Below are positions 1-5,359 of a stretch of 6,252 nt of DNA, piece after piece (position 1 is the stretch's first letter; every line of letters begins with the position of its first letter). This stretch comes from Candidatus Cloacimonadota bacterium. Lineage in GTDB: Bacteria > Cloacimonadota > Cloacimonadia > Cloacimonadales > JAIOQZ01. The notes beneath the pieces were generated by a model. The model did not search any database. It saw only the letters and a list, made by a program, of their open reading frames with translations, and was not told the DNA's origin. The position numbers and the translations under genes were made by a program. The DNA is taken from positions 1 to 6,252 of the forward strand of contig JAIOTM010000171.1 in assembly GCA_021106755.1 (NCBI GenBank), given 5' to 3'.

Positions 1-154
1 AAAGAGTGGTGAAGCCTGATAGAGCTACTTCAAATTGTCTGTTTTCGTAGCTTTGCACAGCAGTCTGGTAAAGTGCTTCGAGGTTTTCTGTTTGAGCAGT
101 AAGCACACCGATGGAAATCATTACAAACAGTAGCAGTAATAAATGAAATTTCAT
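1..154 (-). CDS. batE: BatE, N-terminal part (TPR protein, runs off left edge)
   Basis: This is the first 51 codons of a secreted or membrane-anchored protein; the rest lies beyond the left edge. The start MKFHLLLLLFVMISIGVLTA is a typical signal peptide (short basic head, Leu-rich core), with likely cleavage near LTA-Q. The following stretch, about residues 24-51, reads ENLEALYQTAVQSYENRQFE and then VALSGF. This is the first helix pair of a tetratricopeptide repeat, with the Y..A...Y..G/R.F..A...F pattern. Position straight after batD and the signal-peptide-plus-TPR layout match BatE, the last Bat protein, which in homologues has TPRs followed by membrane segments and an SH3-like domain (family knowledge, not visible here). 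The ATG at 152-154 overlaps the batD stop as ATGA (151-154), so translation is probably coupled. A weak GGGG (163-166) lies 8 nt upstream. Confidence 0.85.
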   Translation of the reverse strand, partial: MKFHLLLLLFVMISIGVLTAQTENLEALYQTAVQSYENRQFEVALSGFTTL

Positions 155-1260
155 TTTTTCAACCCCGCTCTGGTCAGAATTTCAATTGTTTTCTGCAACT
201 CCTTGTAGTCAGCCTGCACAGAGCCGGAACCTCCCGGCATAAATCGGGCTTTGTTACAAATATCAACAAAGCTTTTCACCTGAACCACCGCCGCACGAGG
301 GATAGCTGTGTTACCAAGGGCTTCTGTCAATGCTTCGGTTGTGCTTCCACGAGGAAGCTTCAGCTTATCCGCAATATAGTTGGCAAGTCCTGTCTGGGCG
401 AACCCGTAGAATTGCCTGTCGCTACTTTTAACTGCCTCAGAAGCCTGACGTAGATATTTTTTCAGCACACGACCAGCCGCGCGGTGTCTCATGTACTCTA
501 CATCGCCACTCAACCGAGAACGCTCTTTAGCGTAAAACGCGGCAATGGGCATAGTTAACAGTGACAGCAGAAGAATCAGCCAGTAGAGCCACGAAGCGGA
601 GTATATCTGGTAATCCGCCACATTGACAGTCTTAACGATAAATCCTATGTCGGCACCCTCCCGCATAACCTGGCTTTGTGCCACAGCGGTTGGAATGCTT
701 ATAAATTCACCGGGTGAAACATCTATTCTGTAGGTTTCGGTGCGAAGGATTTCATATTTCTCAAGTTTAGGGTCAAAGTAGGAGAATTCCAGAGCAGGGA
801 CTTCAAAGCTAGCTTCCTCTTGAGCAATTACAAGATACTTAATGCTTTTTGAACCTGAAAGAGTTCGTCCTTTGGTATTTGTATTTGTAGATACTTCGGG
901 GTCTATAAAGCGCATGTGACTGATTTCCGGCAGGCGGGGCGCGTCGAAGTACTTAATATTACCGCTTCCGCGAATTGTGAGCGTGTAGGTGAAAGAGTCG
1001 CCAACCTTCATAACTTTATTGGAAATATTCGACACCATAGAGTAGTTTCCCACCGCACCGTTCCAGGATTCCGGTCTTCCGGTAAGCGGAAGCTCTTTAA
1101 CCGTGATTTTACGTGCGTTACTCACAATGTTGTATTTGCGAGACCTGTCGAAATCAAAAAATCTCGCGGAGCGAATGATAACACTTACATCAAGCTTTAA
1201 GGGCGGAATTTTCAGGATGCCTGTCCGTGTTGGGATTAGCGAGACTTTTCGCAGGAGCAT
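151..1260 (-). CDS. batD: BatD C-terminal half (369 aa from the first ATG after the stop)
   Basis: This is the remaining BatD sequence in the same frame. It starts inside the second beta-sandwich (MLLRKVSLIPTRTGILKIPP). It then carries the conserved BatD motif WNGAVGNYSM (about 66-75), further sandwich strands (GDSFTYTLTIRGSGNIKYF, about 88-105), and a transmembrane helix at about 223-242 (SWLYWLILLLSLLTMPIAAF). The tail is basic, helical and probably cytoplasmic, with LKKYLRQASEAVKSSDRQFY and LANYIADKLKLPRGSTTEAL. Conservation continues to the natural end, ILTRAGLKK. No clear Shine-Dalgarno precedes the ATG at 1260 (upstream bases GTTTACAATAAA). There is no signal peptide, so independent translation would put the sandwich domains on the wrong side of the membrane. 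It is therefore best read as the second half of a broken gene, unless the stop is read through. The TGA stop overlaps the batE ATG. Confidence 0.8.
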   Translation of the reverse strand: MLLRKVSLIPTRTGILKIPPLKLDVSVIIRSARFFDFDRSRKYNIVSNARKITVKELPLTGRPESWNGAVGNYSMVSNISNKVMKVGDSFTYTLTIRGSGNIKYFDAPRLPEISHMRFIDPEVSTNTNTKGRTLSGSKSIKYLVIAQEEASFEVPALEFSYFDPKLEKYEILRTETYRIDVSPGEFISIPTAVAQSQVMREGADIGFIVKTVNVADYQIYSASWLYWLILLLSLLTMPIAAFYAKERSRLSGDVEYMRHRAAGRVLKKYLRQASEAVKSSDRQFYGFAQTGLANYIADKLKLPRGSTTEALTEALGNTAIPRAAVVQVKSFVDICNKARFMPGGSGSVQADYKELQKTIEILTRAGLKK

Positions 1261-1317
1261 TTTATTGTAAACCAGACCGTTACGAGTTACTCTGTTAAAG
1301 TTTATCTGCTTGGCTGT

Positions 1318-1320
1318 TTA
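1318..1320 (-). other. In-frame TAA stop inside batD
   Basis: Codon 213 of the batD frame is TAA, in the context GAC CTA TAA ACA GCC. Single-base changes from TAT/TAC (Tyr), TTA (Leu), GAA (Glu), CAA (Gln) or AAA (Lys) would explain it. No homopolymer longer than three bases lies within about 10 nt, so a simple run-length error is unlikely, and a frameshift is excluded because both sides share one frame. TAA also ends batC and the TOPRIM gene, so it is a normal stop in this genome. Confidence 0.85.
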
Positions 1321-1956
1321 TAGGTCTTCTTTCAGAAAACCATTGAACTGCGGTTCCACACCAAGTGACATATTTCCTAAATCCCATCGTGTAAACAGCG
1401 TATATGTTACAGTGATTGGCTCATCTTTATAGCAGGAGCGTTTAGAAACCACCGCTTCGATAAACAGGTTTTCATCAAGATTGGTAACTTCCGGTTGAGT
1501 TTGATTTCTTCCCCGCTGTTGTCGGGAGCGGGTTGGCGTTCGGGAAGGTGCAGACTGCTTTGAACCCGCAATAACTTCTACTGAGATTGGTTGAGTCCGG
1601 TAGGTTTCGCCCTTATACTTAATTGTAACAGGCGGAATTAATGAATGTCCAATAGCTTCGGGTTGTAGCGAGAAAACGTAGCTCTTCGTTACATTAGCGG
1701 TCATTTTTCCATTAATTATCTGATAAGATTGGCTGGATGAAGTACTGTAACCTCGGTTACGAAAGTTCTTGATAGCTGGTAATTGCGGTACAGACGCCTT
1801 GTCCGCGTTGTCCCCGCTCAGTTCAATTGTAAGTGAAAGATTATCTGCTTTGCCTATCTTTGTTTTATCCACAAACGCCCGAACTTCTAAGGAGATTAGC
1901 AACGATACCTGAATAAGCAGAAAAGCAATTATTGCAGAAATTTTTAAGTTCTTCAT
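1318..1956 (-). CDS. batD: BatD N-terminal half (212 aa, ends at the premature stop)
   Basis: This is the part of BatD that would be made if the TAA is obeyed. It begins MKNLKISAIIAFLLIQVSLL and has a signal peptide with predicted cleavage after VRA (residue 27). A first beta-sandwich domain follows (about 28-150), including VTKSYVFSLQPEAIGHSLIP and the IKYKGETYRTQPISVEV strands. Next is a Ser/Arg/Gln-rich linker (about 154-173), then the start of a second sandwich (EAVVSKRSCYKDEPITVTYT) that is cut off at GFLKEDL. Family members use these periplasmic domains outside the inner membrane; this fragment has no membrane anchor after the signal peptide, so it would be released. The ATG at 1954-1956 was chosen over an in-frame start at 2064 because the longer version adds a basic, non-signal leader that overlaps batC by about 100 bases. 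Only 7 nt separate it from the batC stop. No strong Shine-Dalgarno is visible, so coupling to batC translation is likely. Confidence 0.8.
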   Translation of the reverse strand: MKNLKISAIIAFLLIQVSLLISLEVRAFVDKTKIGKADNLSLTIELSGDNADKASVPQLPAIKNFRNRGYSTSSSQSYQIINGKMTANVTKSYVFSLQPEAIGHSLIPPVTIKYKGETYRTQPISVEVIAGSKQSAPSRTPTRSRQQRGRNQTQPEVTNLDENLFIEAVVSKRSCYKDEPITVTYTLFTRWDLGNMSLGVEPQFNGFLKEDL

Positions 1957-1963
1957 AGAATGC

Positions 1964-2665
1964 TTACCAGAACTTGCCCCTGGGTACTCCCTGAGGCGGT
2001 TGCTTTTGCTTTTTACGTTCCTGCTTTTCTTTCTGTAGTAGTGCCTGCAGGATTTTCTCAGCATCCTCTTTCTTCTGCTTCTCCCGCTTTAGCTCCTGTT
2101 GTTGCTTTTGCTGCTCCTGTTTCTGTTGTTTATCATCCTGTTTGCCCTGTTGTGGCTGTTGTTTATCTTCTTTTTCCTCATCCTTCTTATCATCGCTGTC
2201 CTTATTTTGCTTCTGTTGCTGATTTTGCTGACTCTGCATTAACCGCCGGGTCAACTCGAAATTATAGCGCGCGTCTTCGTTATGTGGGTCTGTAATAACG
2301 GAATTGCGGAAGCTGGCGAGAGCTTTGTTGTAGTCCTGTTGTTGGAAAAACACGTTCCCCAGATTCTGCCACGCGTTAGATTGTTGCTTGAATTTGCTGT
2401 TACGAAGTGCCATCTCGTACTGAGAAGCGGCGTTATCTAAATCTCCCTTCTTGTAACTGGCATTACCGAGATTGTAATGAAGCCTGCCGTCTTCGGGATA
2501 ATCAATTGAGTTATCGCGGAACGACTGCTCCGCTTTTTCAAAATCTCCTTGCTCGTAAGATTTTATGGCTTTGAGATTTGTCAGTGCTTTTTCGTAGGTA
2601 AGTACATCGGCTGAAATTAGTCCGCTAAACGCGAGAAATATTATTAAAATGAATGAATATCTCAT
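1964..2665 (-). CDS. batC: BatC, TPR protein with Gln/Lys-rich tail
   Basis: A 233-residue exported TPR protein. The start MRYSFILIIFLAFSGLISAD is a signal peptide ending near residue 19. Three TPR-like units follow: about 27-59 (KALTNLKAIKSYEQGDFEKA), 61-94 (LHYNLGNASYKKGDLDNAAS) and 96-129 (NAWQNLGNVFFQQQDYNKAL). These are usually protein-binding scaffolds. From about 144 to 224 the chain is nearly all Gln, Lys, Glu and Asp. A short helix within it, DAEKILQALLQKEKQERKKQ (201-220), resembles the C-terminal family motif (ILxALxxxE). The tail ends PPQGVPRGKFW, with no second membrane helix. In the Bat system this protein probably bridges BatA/BatB to other partners (inference). The ATG at 2665 was preferred to a TTG six bases upstream because AAAGGA (2672-2677) sits 6 nt before the ATG and would abut the TTG. 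It begins 2 nt after the batB TGA. Confidence 0.88.
   Translation of the reverse strand: MRYSFILIIFLAFSGLISADVLTYEKALTNLKAIKSYEQGDFEKAEQSFRDNSIDYPEDGRLHYNLGNASYKKGDLDNAASQYEMALRNSKFKQQSNAWQNLGNVFFQQQDYNKALASFRNSVITDPHNEDARYNFELTRRLMQSQQNQQQKQNKDSDDKKDEEKEDKQQPQQGKQDDKQQKQEQQKQQQELKREKQKKEDAEKILQALLQKEKQERKKQKQPPQGVPRGKFW
1994..2236 (-). repeat. Low-complexity Gln/Lys/Glu-coding tract within batC
   Basis: Codons 144-224 of batC form an imperfect CAG/CAA/AAA/AAG/GAA-rich tract, seen on the plus strand as runs of ctg, ttg and ttt/ctt. The encoded segment has blocks such as QSQQNQQQKQ, KDEEKEDKQQPQQGKQDDKQ and QKQEQQKQQQ. It is highly charged, lacks hydrophobics apart from the ILQALL helix, and is predicted to be disordered or coiled-coil. 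BatC proteins commonly carry such tails, so it is a family trait, although repeat number is likely to vary between strains. The plus-strand frame over this tract is also open but has no support as a gene. Confidence 0.7.
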
Positions 2666-2667
2666 CG

Positions 2668-3702
2668 TCAATCCTTTCGCTCCCCGGAAGAGAGTACCCG
2701 TTGAAACTTTACTTTCTTTGAAACATTGATTGCCGATTCCGCGAGTAACAAGAGCAGAGCCAGCAACAGAAAATAATGATACTGCTCTTTATATCTCACA
2801 AACTCACGTGAGTCAAATTTCTTTTTTTCTAATTGGTTTATATTCGTAAGTATCTCGAATATCTCTGCCTGATGAGGTGTTACAGGATAGAACCTGCCAC
2901 CGCCAATAGCGGCAATCCGGCTCAGAGTTGCCACATCTAATTTTGTCAGAACAATATTTCCCTGATTGTCCTTGGCATACTCCATTCCGCCACCCGGTTT
3001 ACGGATTGGTATGGTGGAACCTTCGGGAGAACCAACCCCCAGCGTGTAGATAAGGACCCCGGATTTGGCAATTTCTTCAGCAGCTTTAATAGCACCAGCT
3101 TCAAGGTCTTCTCCATCGCTGATTAATATCATAACCTTGTATTTATCTTTCTCAGCGAACATCTTACTACCTTTGACAAGCGCGCCACCAATATCTGTTC
3201 CGTAAGCACTAAGCGACTCAGTATCCAATAGATGTAGAAAGAGCTTTGCCGCTCCGTAATCATCGGTGAGAGGGGATTGCACAAAGCTACGTCCGGCAAA
3301 AGAAACTATGCCGATTCTATCACCTTTCAACTGGTCGATAAACAGAGAAATCTGGTCTTTTGCCCGCTCTAATCTGCTGGGCTGAATATCCTCAGCGTCC
3401 ATGCTCTTGGAAACATCTATGCAAACAACAATGTCAAGTCCCTCTTTTTTTACAGTCAGCATCTCTTTACCCCACTGAGGGCGAGCAACCGCGATAATTA
3501 CAAAAAAAAGAGAGCCGATAAGTATTACATTCCGCAAATTCCAGTGAAACGCGGAAAATTCCTGCATGAAGAACTGGAAAAACCGGGTTTCTGCAAAGTT
3601 TGTGAAACGTTTGCGACGGTAGTATCCGGTAAAACCAACGAGAACCAGCAAGACTGGAATCAGTAGCAACAGTATTAAAACATAAGGATTACCCCAGCGC
3701 AT
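2668..3702 (-). CDS. batB: BatB, membrane-anchored VWA-domain protein
   Basis: A 344-residue inner-membrane protein with a von Willebrand factor A domain. Residues 8-26 and about 57-73 form two N-terminal membrane helices, followed by the family hinge AVARPQWGKE. The VWA domain runs from about 90 to 290. Its metal-ion-dependent adhesion site is complete: DVSKS (D96, S98, S100), the Thr of YGTDIGG (T169) and the Asp of ISDGED (D196). A last membrane helix lies at about 308-323 (YHYFLLLALLLLLAE), with a short basic tail. The Lys inside DxSKS, and the sequence FVQSPLTDDYGAAKLFL, are typical of BatB rather than BatA. Two ATGs stand side by side (3705 and 3702). AGGAG at 3709-3713 is 3 nt from the first and 6 nt from the second, so the second is preferred. 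The VWA face is thought to bind partner proteins through Mg2+, with BatA and a MoxR ATPase as likely partners (family knowledge). Confidence 0.92.
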   Translation of the reverse strand: MRWGNPYVLILLLLIPVLLVLVGFTGYYRRKRFTNFAETRFFQFFMQEFSAFHWNLRNVILIGSLFFVIIAVARPQWGKEMLTVKKEGLDIVVCIDVSKSMDAEDIQPSRLERAKDQISLFIDQLKGDRIGIVSFAGRSFVQSPLTDDYGAAKLFLHLLDTESLSAYGTDIGGALVKGSKMFAEKDKYKVMILISDGEDLEAGAIKAAEEIAKSGVLIYTLGVGSPEGSTIPIRKPGGGMEYAKDNQGNIVLTKLDVATLSRIAAIGGGRFYPVTPHQAEIFEILTNINQLEKKKFDSREFVRYKEQYHYFLLLALLLLLAESAINVSKKVKFQRVLSSGERKD

Positions 3703-3708
3703 CATGTA

Positions 3709-3714
3709 CTCCTA
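3709..3714 (-). promoter_or_regulatory. Shine-Dalgarno of batB built into the batA stop codon
   Basis: The bases TAGGAG combine the batA stop TAG (3712-3714) with a near-consensus ribosome-binding core AGGAG (3709-3713), followed by TAC and then ATGATG. A ribosome finishing batA therefore covers the batB initiation site, which should couple the levels of the two VWA partners. The 6-nt spacing to the second ATG decides the batB start at 3702. Confidence 0.75.
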
Positions 3715-4698
3715 AGGAAGTTCCTGCCGGAACATTATCCGCATTACAGTCTGACCAACAACAAGTAGCAGTGCCAGCCAGAGAAAGTAGATGAACAACT
3801 CATTATATTCGTAATAATGCCTTACTTTTATCTCCGAGCGTTCCATCTCGTCTATCTGATTGATTATAGCAGTTAGTTCTTCGGTGCTTTGTGCCCGACG
3901 CGCGTAGCGAGTGCCGGTAATTTGTGCGATTTTATTGAGTGTTACCATGTCGATTGGTATTACCTGCTTACTATAACGCTGTCGTCCAAAAGCATCAATA
4001 TAAGGAAAGTCCACGGGACCTTCTTTGCCTACTCCGATTGTATAAACCTTTATCCCGTAGGTTTCAGCCATCTCTGCCGCTGTCAACGGCTGTATCTCGC
4101 CAGTGTTGTTGCGTCCATCGGTTATTAAAATTATCACTTTAGACTTAGCATCCGATTGGCTCAATCGTGCTACTGACATGGCAAGTCCATTACCAATTGC
4201 CGTGCCCTGAGCGTCTTCATCAACTTCGATAGATTCCATAATTTTGTTGAGAATATTGTAGTCGAGGGTAAGCGGACACTGAGTAAACGCCGACTCGGAA
4301 AAGATAACAATGCCTATGCGGTCGTTCTCACGCTGTTCAATAAAGTCTGAGGCAACCCGCTTGGAAGCTTCTAACCTGTTTTTGGGGCGAAGATCAACTG
4401 CTTTCATGCTTCCACTTACATCTATCGCCAGTACAATATCAATACCTCTGCCGCTTATTTCCTTATGCTTATTAGCAAGGCGTGGACGCGCAATTGCTAT
4501 TACCAGAAGTATGATAGTAAGTCCTCGCAAAACAACAGGCAACCACCGCCACCAGGACGAATGTTTTGCGACTTGCTTTAACAGCGAAACTTCGGGGAAA
4601 ATTAAAAACACCCGCCGTTTGCCAAAGATTTCGTAAACAAGCCACGGGGCAAGCACCAGTAGCAACCATAACCAGCGAGGATGTGCGAACTCAAGCAT
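3712..4698 (-). CDS. batA: BatA, membrane-anchored VWA-domain protein
   Basis: A 328-residue inner-membrane VWA protein, about the usual BatA length. It starts LEFAHPRWLWLLLVLAPWLV, the BatA N-terminal membrane helix whose F..P.WL motif is shared with aerotolerance regulator N-terminal domains. A second helix lies at about 55-70, ending in the hinge AIARPRLANK. The VWA domain (about 86-285) has an intact metal site: DVSGS (D93, S95, S97), the Thr of GTAIG (T166) and the Asp of ITDGRNNTG (D194). A C-terminal helix spans about 302-318. In characterised Bat systems BatA pairs with BatB in the envelope and is linked to aerotolerance or stress survival, although the exact activity is unresolved. 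The ATG (4696-4698) shares its A with the TAA of the upstream TOPRIM gene (TAATG). AGGTGA at 4708-4713 lies 9 nt before it, inside that gene. The usual upstream partners (MoxR ATPase, DUF58 protein) are not directly adjacent. Confidence 0.93.
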   Translation of the reverse strand: MLEFAHPRWLWLLLVLAPWLVYEIFGKRRVFLIFPEVSLLKQVAKHSSWWRWLPVVLRGLTIILLVIAIARPRLANKHKEISGRGIDIVLAIDVSGSMKAVDLRPKNRLEASKRVASDFIEQRENDRIGIVIFSESAFTQCPLTLDYNILNKIMESIEVDEDAQGTAIGNGLAMSVARLSQSDAKSKVIILITDGRNNTGEIQPLTAAEMAETYGIKVYTIGVGKEGPVDFPYIDAFGRQRYSKQVIPIDMVTLNKIAQITGTRYARRAQSTEELTAIINQIDEMERSEIKVRHYYEYNELFIYFLWLALLLVVGQTVMRIMFRQELP

Positions 4699-5357
4699 TA
4701 TTCTGTGTCACCTGCTATGCTTATTTTTTGGAGAAATTGTTTTAGTGGTTTTAGGTTATCGTGTTCTAAATTGTAGGCGTTGTTTTCTAAAGCATATTGA
4801 AGAGAAGCTTTAATTCCAGTTTTTTTTCTTTCTTCTTGAGTAAGGCAATCCCAACACTGATAGATGTATGTTGCATTTTTAATAATTTCTGTTTCAGAAA
4901 TTTCTTTTCCAGATTTTTCTACACACTGTAACCAACTTGTTTTAAAACATTCGGCATGAGGTGCTTTTTTTGCTCTAATGGAGTGCAACATCTTGTCCAG
5001 ATTTCCAGGCATAAGAAAGTAAAAAAGTTGAAATGTATAACTCTCGACTTGCACTTCAATTGCAGAATTTTGTGCCCCAAGTTTTACTGGATGATTAAAG
5101 GTATTCTCTAATGCGTTTTGAATAAATTCCTTTCGCTCCTTTTCGGACTTATTATCACTATCAATTAGTATTGCCAAGACTTTGTGCCTTCGGTCAACAA
5201 AATCTCCTCTTAGAGATTGAAAATTCATTCCAAGATTTCCCTGCCCTTCCATCTCTTTTACTTCTATACAATTAACACCTTTTAACGAAATTATCTTTTT
5301 AAGAAAAGTTTCATCTCCAATGCCTTCCACCATCAATTTTACTGCTTTATATGACAT
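4698..5357 (-). CDS. TOPRIM-fold protein, DUF3226-like, partner of the upstream ATPase
   Basis: A 219-residue soluble protein with no signal peptide or membrane helix. The start MSYKAVKLMVEGIGDETFLK has the TOPRIM glutamate motif (VEGIGDE, E11), followed by a GQGN loop (about 38-41). The second acidic motif is LAILIDSDNK (D66, D68), the DxD that with E11 binds divalent metal in TOPRIM nucleases and primases. The C-terminal half has features I associate with DUF3226: MPGNLDKML (117-124, where a G-x-L-E/D step is usual), paired Cys near YQCWDC (166-171), a KA-S-L-Q-Y-A helix (183-189), and a closing LKPLKQFLQKI. Nuclease activity is an inference. ATG at 5357 is chosen because GGGGGTGA (5360-5367) places its core 5 nt upstream; a GTG at 5363 that would overlap the ATPase stop is the alternative (221 aa). 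The base composition is much more AT-rich than the bat genes. Confidence 0.75.
   Translation of the reverse strand: MSYKAVKLMVEGIGDETFLKKIISLKGVNCIEVKEMEGQGNLGMNFQSLRGDFVDRRHKVLAILIDSDNKSEKERKEFIQNALENTFNHPVKLGAQNSAIEVQVESYTFQLFYFLMPGNLDKMLHSIRAKKAPHAECFKTSWLQCVEKSGKEISETEIIKNATYIYQCWDCLTQEERKKTGIKASLQYALENNAYNLEHDNLKPLKQFLQKISIAGDTE
4708..4713 (-). promoter_or_regulatory. Shine-Dalgarno of batA inside the upstream TOPRIM gene
   Basis: AGGTGA lies 9 nt upstream of the batA ATG and within the last codons of the TOPRIM-fold gene. Together with the TAATG stop/start junction, this means batA translation is probably coupled to that of the ATPase/TOPRIM pair, unless an unseen internal promoter serves batA. 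Confidence 0.6.
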
Positions 5358-5359
5358 AC

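Larger units (their letters stand above)
151..1956 (-). pseudogene. batD: batD, full-length frame interrupted by one in-frame TAA
   Basis: Read as one frame, this is a 601-residue BatD with a stop in place of residue 213 (TAA at 1318-1320). The frame stays open on both sides and no frameshift is needed. The 19 codons between the stop and the next ATG encode TAKQINFNRVTRNGLVYNK, which continues the BatD domain: ...GFLKEDL-stop-TAKQ... then NGLVYNKMLLRKVSLIPTRTG, matching the family pattern of a short linker, NG-x-x-Y, and then LxPTRxG. Whole-frame layout: signal peptide 1-27, repeated beta-sandwich domains about 28-440, one membrane helix about 456-474, and a cytoplasmic helical tail to 601. 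The length fits the usual BatD size of roughly 550-620. The two halves are also listed separately because that is what would be translated if the TAA is real. Whether it is a true mutation or a sequencing error cannot be decided here. Confidence 0.8.

Noticed and set aside
916..1200. Plus-strand 94-codon frame opposite batD
   Set aside because: It lies wholly antisense to conserved BatD coding sequence and shows no recognisable protein features.
1260..1320. A frameshift splitting batD
   Set aside because: The two open stretches are in the same frame (1260 and 1956 differ by a multiple of three). The interruption is a plain stop codon, with homologous sequence on both sides.
1318..1320. Genetic-code reassignment of TAA
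   Set aside because: TAA ends batC (1964-1966) and the TOPRIM gene (4698-4700) exactly at the expected protein ends, so it acts as a stop in this genome.
1957..2064. A 36-residue N-terminal extension of BatD from a start at 2064
   Set aside because: It overlaps batC by about 100 bases, is basic, and would bury the clear signal peptide that begins at 1956.
1960..2295. Plus-strand 111-codon frame
   Set aside because: It is the reverse of the batC Gln/Lys-rich tract; its Val/Ala/Pro-rich product is a composition artefact and it has no convincing start signals.
3400..3420. The Lys in the BatB metal-site motif (DVSKS) as a lost residue
   Set aside because: The metal ligands are the Asp and two Ser, all present. 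A Lys or Gly between the serines is normal in the family, and Lys is usual for BatB.
3889..4669. Several short frames on both strands within batA
   Set aside because: All overlap the conserved VWA coding frame and contain no recognisable domain or convincing ribosome-binding site.
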